Shown: positions 43,078 to 50,193 of the stretch, piece after piece | Layout of the letters: every line of letters starts with the position of its first letter | Position numbering within the stretch: the first letter of the stretch is position 1 | Assembly: GCA_030583605.1 (NCBI GenBank) | Contig: CP129466.1 | Span: 744,001-808,000, forward strand | Length of the DNA: 64,000 nt | Direction of reading: 5' to 3' | From: Gammaproteobacteria bacterium | GTDB taxonomy: Bacteria; Pseudomonadota; Gammaproteobacteria; Steroidobacterales; GCA-2729495 | Notes under the pieces: generated by a model | What the model saw: only the letters and a program-made list of their open reading frames with translations | Database searches by the model: none | Told to the model about the DNA's origin: nothing | Made by a program: the position numbers and the translations under genes

Positions 43078-43743
43078 TCAGCGCTTGCGCGCCAGCGTGA
43101 GGCCGTCGCCGATCGGCACCAGCGAAAGATCGATGCGCTCGTCGCGGTGCAGATGATCGTTGAAGGCGCGAATGGCGCGGGTGTCCTCGTCGTCGACCTC
43201 GGGGCGCGCCACGTCGCCACTCCACAGCGTATTGTCCGCGCAGATCAGGCCCCCGGGGCGCAGCAGATTCAGCACACGCTCGTAGTACGCGATGTAGTTG
43301 GTCTTATCCGCATCGATGAAGGCGAAGTCGAAGCCGCCGGTGCCGTCGGCGGCGAACTCGTCGAGCGTCGCGAGCGCAGGTTGCAGCCTGAGATCGATGC
43401 GATTTTCCACGCCAGCTTCCCGCCAGAACTGGCGTGCCAGCTGCGTCCACTCGTCGCTCACGTCGCAGGTGACGAGGTGACCGTCGGCCGGCAGCGCCAG
43501 CGCCACCGCCAGGCTCGAGTAGCCGGTGTAGGTGCCGAGTTCCAGGCAACGCTGCGCGCCGGTGAGGCGCACGAGGAACTGCATGAACTGCCCCTGGTCC
43601 GGGCCGATCTGCATCTGCGCGCCACGCACTCCCGCGGTGGCCGCGCGCAGGCGCGCGAGCACGGGCGGCTCGCGGCTCGAATGTTCGACCACGTAGCGGT
43701 AGAGGGCGGAGTCGAGGGACAGGCTGCGCGGGGTGGGACCCAT
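43078..43743 (-). CDS. SAM-dependent O-methyltransferase (catechol/caffeoyl-CoA type)
   Basis: A 221-residue class I methyltransferase of the metal-dependent O-methyltransferase family: LELGTYTGYSSLAVALALP is the SAM-binding glycine motif, FDFAFIDADKTNY holds a metal-binding Asp, and GGLICADNTLWSGDV is the family hallmark. These enzymes methylate catechol-type hydroxyls. The substrate is unknown; presence 2 kb from a polyphenol-type molybdoenzyme is suggestive but may be chance. The ATG at 43743 gives the usual N-terminus. Confidence 0.9.
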   Translation of the reverse strand: MGPTPRSLSLDSALYRYVVEHSSREPPVLARLRAATAGVRGAQMQIGPDQGQFMQFLVRLTGAQRCLELGTYTGYSSLAVALALPADGHLVTCDVSDEWTQLARQFWREAGVENRIDLRLQPALATLDEFAADGTGGFDFAFIDADKTNYIAYYERVLNLLRPGGLICADNTLWSGDVARPEVDDEDTRAIRAFNDHLHRDERIDLSLVPIGDGLTLARKR

Positions 43744-43907
43744 GGGGCAAAGGTACCGGAATTTCACGGGTTTTGCGCCAGGCTCACAGGTCGTGACCGG
43801 CTGGCCCGACCGGCGCTTCTGCCATTCGCCCCCGGGGCGCAAAGCCGCTATCTTGGTGATGCAGGATCTGCGGCCCTCGGTGGCCGCCACCCGGGAGAAC
43901 GAACGTG

Positions 43908-44759
43908 ATGTTGCTGACAGGCGTGACCGGCAAGACCGGCGGCGAGACCGCCCGACAACTGCTGGCGAAGGGCGTGCGGTTTCGCGCGCTGGTTCGCAAC
44001 GCGGGCAAGGCCGCGGGACTCAAGGCCGCCGGCGTGCAGTTGGCGGTCGGCGACATCGCGCACGCCGATGCCGTACGGCGGGCCCTCGATGGCGTCGAAA
44101 AAGCGTTGCTGATCCTGCCGAACGGCAGGACCCAGCAGGCCAGTGAAACGCAGTTCACCGACCTTGCCAGGGCTGCCGGGGTGAAGCACCTCATCAAGCT
44201 GTCCTCCATGGAGGCAGTCGCTCACGCCCGCACACCGATCCCGCAGGGTCACTGGGCCGTGGAGGAGTACATCCGGGCGTCGGGCCTCGGCTGGACCATG
44301 ATCAAGCCGAATTTCTTCATGCAGAACCTGCTCACCAGCGCGGCGGGCATCAAGAGCCAGCACCGGCTCTCGCTGCCCATGGGGAACGGCACGACCGGCA
44401 TGGCCGACGTCCGCGATATCGCCGCGGTTTGCGTCGAGGTGCTGACGGGCGCGGGCCACGCCGGCAGAAGCTACGAAATCACCGGCCCGGAGATCCTGAC
44501 GTTCCACGACGTGGCCGAGCGGTTCTCCGAGGTGCTCGGCGTGAAGATCGAGTACGTGCCGATGCCGATCGAGGACTTTCGCGAGCGCATGAAGAACGTG
44601 CTCGAACCCTGGCATCTCAACGCCGTCTGCGAGCTCTTCCGCGAGATCGACGAGATCGGCCTCGACCACACGACGGGCACCGTCCGCCAGTTGCTGGGCC
44701 GCGAACCGATTCCGCTCCGGCAGTTCATCCGGGATCACGCAGTGTCGTTCCGGGGCTGA
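43908..44759 (+). CDS. NmrA-like NAD(P)-binding protein
   Basis: A 283-residue atypical short-chain dehydrogenase of the NmrA/HSCARG type. It starts with LLTGVTGKTGGETARQL (nucleotide loop) and has the IKPNFFMQNLL block and GPEILTFHDVAERFSEVLG near the end. Members act as redox sensors or quinone/azo reductases (for example NAD(P)H:quinone oxidoreductases). GTG at 43905 and ATG at 43908 are adjacent starts; GGAG lies 7 and 10 bases away. It is divergent from the O-methyltransferase. Confidence 0.85.
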   Translation: MLLTGVTGKTGGETARQLLAKGVRFRALVRNAGKAAGLKAAGVQLAVGDIAHADAVRRALDGVEKALLILPNGRTQQASETQFTDLARAAGVKHLIKLSSMEAVAHARTPIPQGHWAVEEYIRASGLGWTMIKPNFFMQNLLTSAAGIKSQHRLSLPMGNGTTGMADVRDIAAVCVEVLTGAGHAGRSYEITGPEILTFHDVAERFSEVLGVKIEYVPMPIEDFRERMKNVLEPWHLNAVCELFREIDEIGLDHTTGTVRQLLGREPIPLRQFIRDHAVSFRG

Positions 44760-45022
44760 GCCGGCGTCGGAAGGCTTCACGACAATCACGCGGTCGGACG
44801 CCCGGCGGGCGGCTGCCGGATGCGGCGTTGCGCCCGCAGGACCGCGCCGCCGGCTCCCGGGTGGTCATAATCCCCGCCTTGCGGCGGGCGCCCCGCGCGC
44901 GACTGCCGCGACACCCCCTGATACCCGGCCAAACCCTCCCAGCGATACCGCGACCCGTTGCGTGCCACATCGATTTGGAGTGCAATGACCGGCAACAACA
45001 ACGAACCCATGAGGTAGACGCC

Positions 45023-45766
45023 ATGGCAGCCGCAGCGCCGGTGCCCGGAACCGGTTCCCGCATTTCCCGGCAGCATTGCGTGGCGATTGCGGTGCTTGCT
45101 GCGCTCGCCTGGATCGCGCCGGCGGGAGCCCATACGCCGCTCGACCCGGCGATCGTCGCCGAAGGTCATCCGACTGCCCACACGCAGGATCACGGCGACA
45201 TGATCTGGCCGCCGCAGCCGCGCGGCATCACGAACGTGACATCGCGAGCCGATACCGGCGATCGGGCGCGTCTGGCCAAGGCACAGGAGAAACTCGCCGC
45301 GGCCCTCGAGCGCGTGGCGCTGGTGGGCCCTGACGTGCGCCAGGCGCTCGGCAACCGCTACACCCGGATCGCCGTGCAACAGCACGCCGGCAAGGACGGT
45401 ACGCCGGCCGAGCCGGTGCTCGTCTATTTCAGCCACGCGACGAATTCGACCGTCGAGGTCGCGATGGACCGCCAGCGCGTGCGCAGCGTGCACCGCGTTT
45501 CGGCCGCCGAGTACCAGCCGGAGATCACCGACGAGGAAGTCACCGAGGCCGAAGGCATCGCGCGGTCCCACTTCGCGGGCCTCGGCGAAGAGCGCGTCGC
45601 GCAACTGGAGGCTTTCGGCATCCTGGCCTACAAGCCGACCGGCAGCGGCTTCTACGACACACGCGTCCTCTACATTTCTTTCCATCCCGACAACGACTCG
45701 TTTCCCGAGTACGCCGCGTGGGTGGACCTGACGAACCGGCGCGTCATCCGCACTCTCATAGAGTAG
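45023..45766 (+). CDS. exported protein of unknown function
   Basis: A 247-residue protein with a signal-like segment (CVAIAVLAALAWIAPAGA) and a His-rich patch (HTPLDP, EGHPTAHTQDHGDM). A later region, VYFSHATNSTVEVAMDRQRV and VDLTNRRVIRTLIE, slightly resembles the N-terminal domains of copper amine oxidases. I cannot name it. The ATG at 45023 is the first that puts the signal segment near the N-terminus. It ends only 35 bases before the first Rhs cassette begins. Confidence 0.65.
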   Translation: MAAAAPVPGTGSRISRQHCVAIAVLAALAWIAPAGAHTPLDPAIVAEGHPTAHTQDHGDMIWPPQPRGITNVTSRADTGDRARLAKAQEKLAAALERVALVGPDVRQALGNRYTRIAVQQHAGKDGTPAEPVLVYFSHATNSTVEVAMDRQRVRSVHRVSAAEYQPEITDEEVTEAEGIARSHFAGLGEERVAQLEAFGILAYKPTGSGFYDTRVLYISFHPDNDSFPEYAAWVDLTNRRVIRTLIE

Positions 45767-45801
45767 GCGCGGCGCACGCCGCGGGCTTACGGTACCGGCT
45801 T

Positions 45802-46314
45802 ACGGTGCCGGGTTTGGCTTATTGGCTTGTCGGGTAGAGCGGCGGCATGCTGGAGAAAGTGACGCGCGGCGGGGTGACCGAGTACAAGCACCTCATTCCG
45901 GCCGGATCGAGCGCCCTGGCGCTCCACACCCGGCGGACGAATGCGACGAACTCGACCTATTACGTCACCCGCGATCAGCTGGGCTCGGCGACGGCGGTGA
46001 TGGCGGCGGCGGGCAATCGGGTGGCGAACTGGAGTTTCAGTGCCTTCGGCAGCCGGCGCCGTTCAACGTGGCAGGACACACTGCTGCCGGAGGAGTACGC
46101 GCCGATCACTGCCACCACGCGCCGCGGCTTCACCGGGCATGAGCACCTGGACAGCCTCTCGCTCGTGCACATGAACGGGCGGGTCTATGACCCGAAGATC
46201 GGGCGGTTCATGTCGGCCGATCTGCTGCTGGGGGATCCCGGAAACCCGCAGTCCCTGAATCCCTACAGCTATGTCGGCAATAATCCGTTGTCGTTGACCG
46301 ATCCGACTGGATTT
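45802..46314 (+). repeat. Rhs core cassette repeat, copy A
   Basis: This region begins with ACGGTGCCGGGTTTGGCTTA and runs to the end of the Rhs core at DPTGF. The same start recurs at 47652 and 49625, and the core sequence is closely similar in all three. It marks repeated units each carrying only the last part of an Rhs core. Confidence 0.85.
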
Positions 46315-47049
46315 GAAGCCTGGTCGCTGGCGCCGGACGCGGCAATCGCGGACATGGACCAGGCGATCGCCCATTGGCAGAGCGATTTCTCGGCGTGGCG
46401 CAGCACCTGCCTGTCCGCGTCGGCGTTGTGTGATACGGGCGGAATGCCGAGCGCCGTGGGCATCAGAGACGCTGCCCTGGCGGTCGTCAGCGCTGCGACC
46501 GGCCAGATGTGGGCGGACACGGGGAGTCAACTGCGGTCGGATCTCATCACGGGATCCTTCGACAAGTGCACGAGCGGTGGCGGTTGTCAGATCGTCGAGA
46601 AGGGTGCGTACAACACCAATCAGCATCGAGTTGCGGTGTTTGAGGCGGAATTTGCGGATTTTCTGACGACGTTTCTGAGCGATCACGGTGCGTTCGTGAT
46701 CGGCGACCTGGCGCAGGTGCGGGCCTTCTGGGCTGCAAATGGCGTCTACAAGGCACCGGTCGGTAATCTGGAGCCAGGAGAATTTGGCGGCCTGTTGATG
46801 GCGGATGCGGCGGTTGATGCTGGGCGACACGCTGGAATAGCAGCGAGCCTTGAGATTGCGGGTGGCACCATGATTGGCGCCTCAAATTTTCTCCCCGGGG
46901 CAGCACGGATAGTAGTCGGGGTGACTGGTATCGCGATCCTTTCTGGGGCCGCCGTTTACCACTACTACTACGCGCGGGAACACTTTGAATACTCCTTGGA
47001 TAAACACATCGGCCACATCGAGAAGGCTTGGGATGGCAATGGCCGATAA
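45847..47049 (+). CDS. orphan Rhs core with C-terminal tip 1
   Basis: A 400-residue open frame starting inside an Rhs core: LEKVTRGGVTEYKH, GHEHLDSLSLVHMNGRVYDPKIGRFMSAD, and the hallmark NPYSYVGNNPLSLTDPTGF at about residue 155. After that the 245-residue tip is unrelated to other cassettes. It has two Cys pairs and a late hydrophobic stretch (ARIVVGVTGIAILSGAAV). An in-frame TAG lies just before the first Met, and there is no upstream Rhs body, so it is a displaced tip rather than a full toxin. A membrane protein gene overlaps its end and could be its immunity partner. The toxic activity is not recognised. Confidence 0.75.
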   Translation: MLEKVTRGGVTEYKHLIPAGSSALALHTRRTNATNSTYYVTRDQLGSATAVMAAAGNRVANWSFSAFGSRRRSTWQDTLLPEEYAPITATTRRGFTGHEHLDSLSLVHMNGRVYDPKIGRFMSADLLLGDPGNPQSLNPYSYVGNNPLSLTDPTGFEAWSLAPDAAIADMDQAIAHWQSDFSAWRSTCLSASALCDTGGMPSAVGIRDAALAVVSAATGQMWADTGSQLRSDLITGSFDKCTSGGGCQIVEKGAYNTNQHRVAVFEAEFADFLTTFLSDHGAFVIGDLAQVRAFWAANGVYKAPVGNLEPGEFGGLLMADAAVDAGRHAGIAASLEIAGGTMIGASNFLPGAARIVVGVTGIAILSGAAVYHYYYAREHFEYSLDKHIGHIEKAWDGNGR

Positions 47050-47569
47050 CTCAAAAAAATGTCGTCTCGCTGACGAAAGCGCCATTGCCCCCAGACGATC
47101 GATGAGCCCATCGTTGATTCTGTTGCGGCTTGTAGTGATCGTTGGAGTTATTGGCATCACGTGGATTTGTATCGCTACAATCGCGGAGATCGTTGGCTAT
47201 CCGCTTCTCCGATCTGGCGGATGGAAATCGATTCTCATCTTTGCGGCAACGCTGATGTTGCTAGGCTTGGCGTCGCGATTGTTGGTTTGGGGCAAAGAGC
47301 CATCGGCGAGGAAGGACGCGATCGCGCTCGTAGTGTTGCTGTCAGTCAGCAGTGGATTTATCGCTTGGATCCTGATTGCTGAACCGAAGTCGGAGGTGTC
47401 GCGTGAGCTTGCAGTTGGCATGGTATTTCTTCTGGTGACGGCTGTGTCGCTTTGGCGTCTTGTATGGCCAGGGTCAAGCTTGTCCCTCGCGCGACAACGC
47501 GCTACGAGAATTTATGCTATCGGCTGCCTTTTGATTGTCTGGGGCGTTTGGCTGTTTGGCCTCTCGTAA
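47033..47569 (+). CDS. multi-pass membrane protein, candidate immunity to tip 1
   Basis: A 178-residue protein with about five hydrophobic segments and no recognised family. It overlaps the end of the first Rhs tip by 17 bases, the position where Rhs immunity genes are found, and its base composition is lower in GC than the flanks. A membrane immunity protein would fit a tip that attacks membranes, and that tip has a hydrophobic segment; this is inference. Met codons at 47033 and 47039 are both possible. Confidence 0.6.
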   Translation: MAMADNSKKCRLADESAIAPRRSMSPSLILLRLVVIVGVIGITWICIATIAEIVGYPLLRSGGWKSILIFAATLMLLGLASRLLVWGKEPSARKDAIALVVLLSVSSGFIAWILIAEPKSEVSRELAVGMVFLLVTAVSLWRLVWPGSSLSLARQRATRIYAIGCLLIVWGVWLFGLS

Positions 47570-47651
47570 GGACGGCGGATCAATGTGCGTTACCCACCAG
47601 CCTCGTGTCGGCACGGAGCAGGACTTTTCGGGCTTAATCGAACCGTGGTAA

Positions 47652-48168
47652 ACGGTGCCGGGTTTGGCTTATTGGCTTGTCGGGTAGAGCGGCGGCATCC
47701 TGGGAAAGATGACCCGCGGCGGCGTCACGGAGTACAAGCACTACAATCCGGCTGGATCGAGCGCCCTGGCGCTCCACACCCGGCGGACGAATGCGACGAA
47801 CTCGACCTATTACGTGACCGGCGATCAGCTCGGCTCGGCGACGGCGGTGATGGCGGCGGCGGGCAATCGGCTGGCGAACTGGAGTTTCAGTGCCTTCGGC
47901 AGCCGGCGTGGCTCGGCCTGGCAGGACGTGCCGTCGAACGACGACTGGAACCAGATCACCGCCACCACGCGCCGCGGCTTCACCGGGCATGAGCACCTCG
48001 ACAACCTCTCGCTCGTGCACATGAACGGGCGGGTGTACGATCCGAAGCTCGGGCGGTTCATGTCGGCCGATCCGGTGTACCTCGGCAAACTGGCCAATCC
48101 CCAGAGCCTGAATCCCTACAGCTATGTCGGCAATAACCCGCTCAGTGCGACCGATCCGAGCGGGTTCA
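47652..48168 (+). repeat. Rhs core cassette repeat, copy B
   Basis: The second copy of the cassette start and core, ending at DPSGF. In front of it lies CTTAATCGAACCGTGGTAAACGG, which resembles the sequence before copy C (AGCTTAATCGAACC). This suggests that the units were duplicated or inserted by recombination. Confidence 0.85.
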
Positions 48169-48716
48169 ATCAGGAACTCTGCGGTTCGGATCCCAATTGC
48201 CTGTCGGTGGTTGCGTATCCCGGGGGCTACGACATTGTCTTGCCATCTGCGGGACATTTTGTTTGGGGAAGCGGGGGTTCCGATGGGGCTTCCGGCGGTA
48301 GCGGTGGATCGCGTCCGCCAGGAACCCCCGATCCGGAGTCGCAGCGAGCCGATCCGTCTCTCAGCGAAAACCCGCCGGGCAACGTAATTGTCCAGGATGT
48401 GGGACGCCGAAATTGGCCGACGGATAAGAACATGAATATAGTCGAGGCGCTTAATGCGGTGGAACGCGAGCAGTCGGCGCAAAACGCACTTGCTGACGCA
48501 CGTAGCGAAGGTGACCTGGTCAGGTACAACAACGCAATTTTGGCGATTCAACGAGCTCAATTCGACTATTACAGATTCTGTGGTTGTAGCGGACCCGTGT
48601 CACGGGATTCGCTGTGGGTACCGCCACTTCCGGAATCCTCTTTTCAGGACCCATTTCCGTGGATACCTCCGCAACCCGAACCAGAAATAGACCCTGGGCG
48701 ACCTCCGAAACTTTAA
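47709..48716 (+). CDS. orphan Rhs core with C-terminal tip 2
   Basis: A 335-residue frame with the same Rhs core (GRVYDPKLGRFMSADPVYLG, NPYSYVGNNPLSATDPSGF), then a different tip of about 180 residues. The tip has Gly/Ser-rich and Pro-rich stretches (GGSGGSRPPGTPDPES) flanking a charged helical part and a CGC motif. No toxin family was recognised. The first Met is inside the conserved LGKMTRGG region, so the frame lacks a proper translation start and is likely an inactive or recombination-only tip. A single-pass membrane protein follows. Confidence 0.7.
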   Translation: MTRGGVTEYKHYNPAGSSALALHTRRTNATNSTYYVTGDQLGSATAVMAAAGNRLANWSFSAFGSRRGSAWQDVPSNDDWNQITATTRRGFTGHEHLDNLSLVHMNGRVYDPKLGRFMSADPVYLGKLANPQSLNPYSYVGNNPLSATDPSGFNQELCGSDPNCLSVVAYPGGYDIVLPSAGHFVWGSGGSDGASGGSGGSRPPGTPDPESQRADPSLSENPPGNVIVQDVGRRNWPTDKNMNIVEALNAVEREQSAQNALADARSEGDLVRYNNAILAIQRAQFDYYRFCGCSGPVSRDSLWVPPLPESSFQDPFPWIPPQPEPEIDPGRPPKL

Positions 48717-48748
48717 TCGACCAAGGTTTCGTTGCGGCAGCTACTGAA

Positions 48749-49561
48749 GTGAATACGTCCGGTGCGAACAAGACGAAAAAAGGCAGGTTGCGGTTCTGCC
48801 TGCCATTCAGAACCACGGCTTATCTGTCAGCGGCGCTGATTCTGCTGGCAGTTGGCATCGGAGTCGGACGATCGGCGTTTTTCAGTTCGAGTCAGGCTGC
48901 GCGTGACCATAGTCCGGGATTCGTGCCGGCACCTTCTGCCGACAGCGGGCATGTTGAGGTGTTGTCTCAACTGGGGTTAACCGCGCAGAATCTTCGTCAG
49001 CCGGCCAGCCCGGCGTCAGCTCGGTCCCCGACATTGGCGGCTGAGCAGAATCGCCAGATTGATGATGACCCGAGTGTACGAGGGTCGACGGCGCTTCCGG
49101 ACCACATCGGCGAGTCGCGGTCGCCGCTCTCCGGGTCAGATGCGTCGAACCCGGAGGGGGTGCATGGCCTTCTATTCCCTGTATCAGAGAGAATCAAGGC
49201 GAGGTGCAGGCAATGGGAGGAGGACGAGAATTGCCGCGAGATGTTCCACCAACTCGCAAATTTTGCTGTCGAGACGCGCGATCCCCTGTGGGCCCCTCAG
49301 ATGGAGGCTGGAATCGAGAAGCTGGTGCGAAATGACCCTCGCGCAAATGTCATTCGGGCGCTCGAATGTCGGCGGTCACTGTGCGTTGTGGAAATTGCGA
49401 CACCGTACGAGCTCTTCATGTTCATCGCGGATCCGGCCTACGAGGGTTTGCGAGGCATGGGTCTGCATTGGGGATTCGAAATGAGTGCAGTAGAGGCTAC
49501 CGCGGACACGTTCGGGGTCAAGGTACATGTAATGCTGACGGTCTTGGAACGCGTAGAGTAA
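48749..49561 (+). CDS. single-pass membrane protein, candidate immunity to tip 2
   Basis: A roughly 270-residue protein with one N-terminal membrane helix (TAYLSAALILLAVGIGVG), a Ser/Pro-rich linker and a C-terminal domain of about 120 residues with three Cys (CREMFHQLANF, ALECRRSLCVVEIATP). I do not recognise it. The GTG at 48749 is the first start after the Rhs stop; an in-frame ATG at 48614 would overlap the Rhs tip by about 100 bases. Position and lower GC suggest it is the partner of tip 2, but a role in any process is unproven. Confidence 0.55.
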   Translation: MNTSGANKTKKGRLRFCLPFRTTAYLSAALILLAVGIGVGRSAFFSSSQAARDHSPGFVPAPSADSGHVEVLSQLGLTAQNLRQPASPASARSPTLAAEQNRQIDDDPSVRGSTALPDHIGESRSPLSGSDASNPEGVHGLLFPVSERIKARCRQWEEDENCREMFHQLANFAVETRDPLWAPQMEAGIEKLVRNDPRANVIRALECRRSLCVVEIATPYELFMFIADPAYEGLRGMGLHWGFEMSAVEATADTFGVKVHVMLTVLERVE

Positions 49562-49624
49562 GCGCCTGTGTCAGCCCGGCCTTGTCGAGCTTAATCGAAC
49601 CGGGCGCGCTGGAAGCAGGGGTAA

Positions 49625-49864
49625 ACGGTGCCGGGTTTGGCTTATTGGCTTTTCGGGTAGAGCGGCGGCATCCTGGAGAAGGTGACACGAGGCGGCGTCA
49701 CGGAGTACAAGCCCTACATCTCGGTCGGGGCGGGCAATCGGGTGGCGAACCTGAGTTTCAGTGCCTTCGGCAGCCGGCGCGGCTCGGCCTGGCAGGACGT
49801 GCCGTCGAACGACGACTGGAACCAGATCACCGTCACCACGCGCCGCGGCTTCACCGAACACGAG
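49625..49864 (+). pseudogene. truncated Rhs cassette, copy C
   Basis: The third cassette start is followed by a core that lacks about 34 codons between TEYK and AGNRVAN, with the frame kept. It breaks at GFTEHE, where non-Rhs sequence next to an IS3-family fragment begins. It has no tip and no start codon other than an internal GTG. It is a decayed copy. Confidence 0.75.
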
Positions 49865-49894
49865 TGGGTTTCACCCCATTCGCCTGACACCGCC

Positions 49895-49990
49895 CTAAGG
49901 TAGCCCGGCGGCTTTTTCAAAAGCCATCGGACTCACATAACCGATCGTCAAGTGCTGTCGATGCGGATTGTAGAACCGCTCGACGTAGAA
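49895..49990 (-). pseudogene. IS3-family transposase C-terminal fragment
   Basis: On the minus strand 31 codons read FYVERFYNPHRQHLTIGYVS and on to AGLP followed by TAG. This is the typical end of the IS3-family OrfB integrase (a YN.xRxH.xxG.xSP pattern). The rest of the element is missing. The 30 bases after the stop may include one terminal repeat, adjoining the break in Rhs copy C. An insertion followed by deletion is the likely history. Confidence 0.7.
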
Positions 49991-50040
49991 CGGGCCTGAC
50001 GTTTCGCGACACTTTTTGCGGCGCAAGCCGCGGCCCAGCG

Positions 50041-50130
50041 TCGCGCGACTGCGGTCGCTCCTACCGTGTGCCGCCGTGTGCGGCGTGGGCCGGGCAGCGT
50101 GTGCAGGAGCGGCGCGAGCGGCCCTCGATT
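50041..50130. repeat. inverted pair of REP-like sequences
   Basis: The reverse complement of 50041-50064 reads GTAGGAGCGACCGCAGTCGC, and 50102-50128 reads GCAGGAGCGGCGCGAGCGGC on the plus strand. Both fit the GTAGGAGCGxCxxxxGxCGC form of Y-REP repeats in pseudomonads and relatives, here in opposite orientation as in REPINs. They sit just before glnE. Confidence 0.6.
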
Positions 50131-50193
50131 CCGATCGCGGCAGACTGCCGGCCGGCGGCGCCATCGGCCGCAAATTGCTACGATGCGGCCCCG

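Noticed and set aside
45822..46142. separate small protein at the start of the first Rhs cassette
   Set aside because: Out-of-frame reading of the Rhs core; the same shadow appears in the other two copies.
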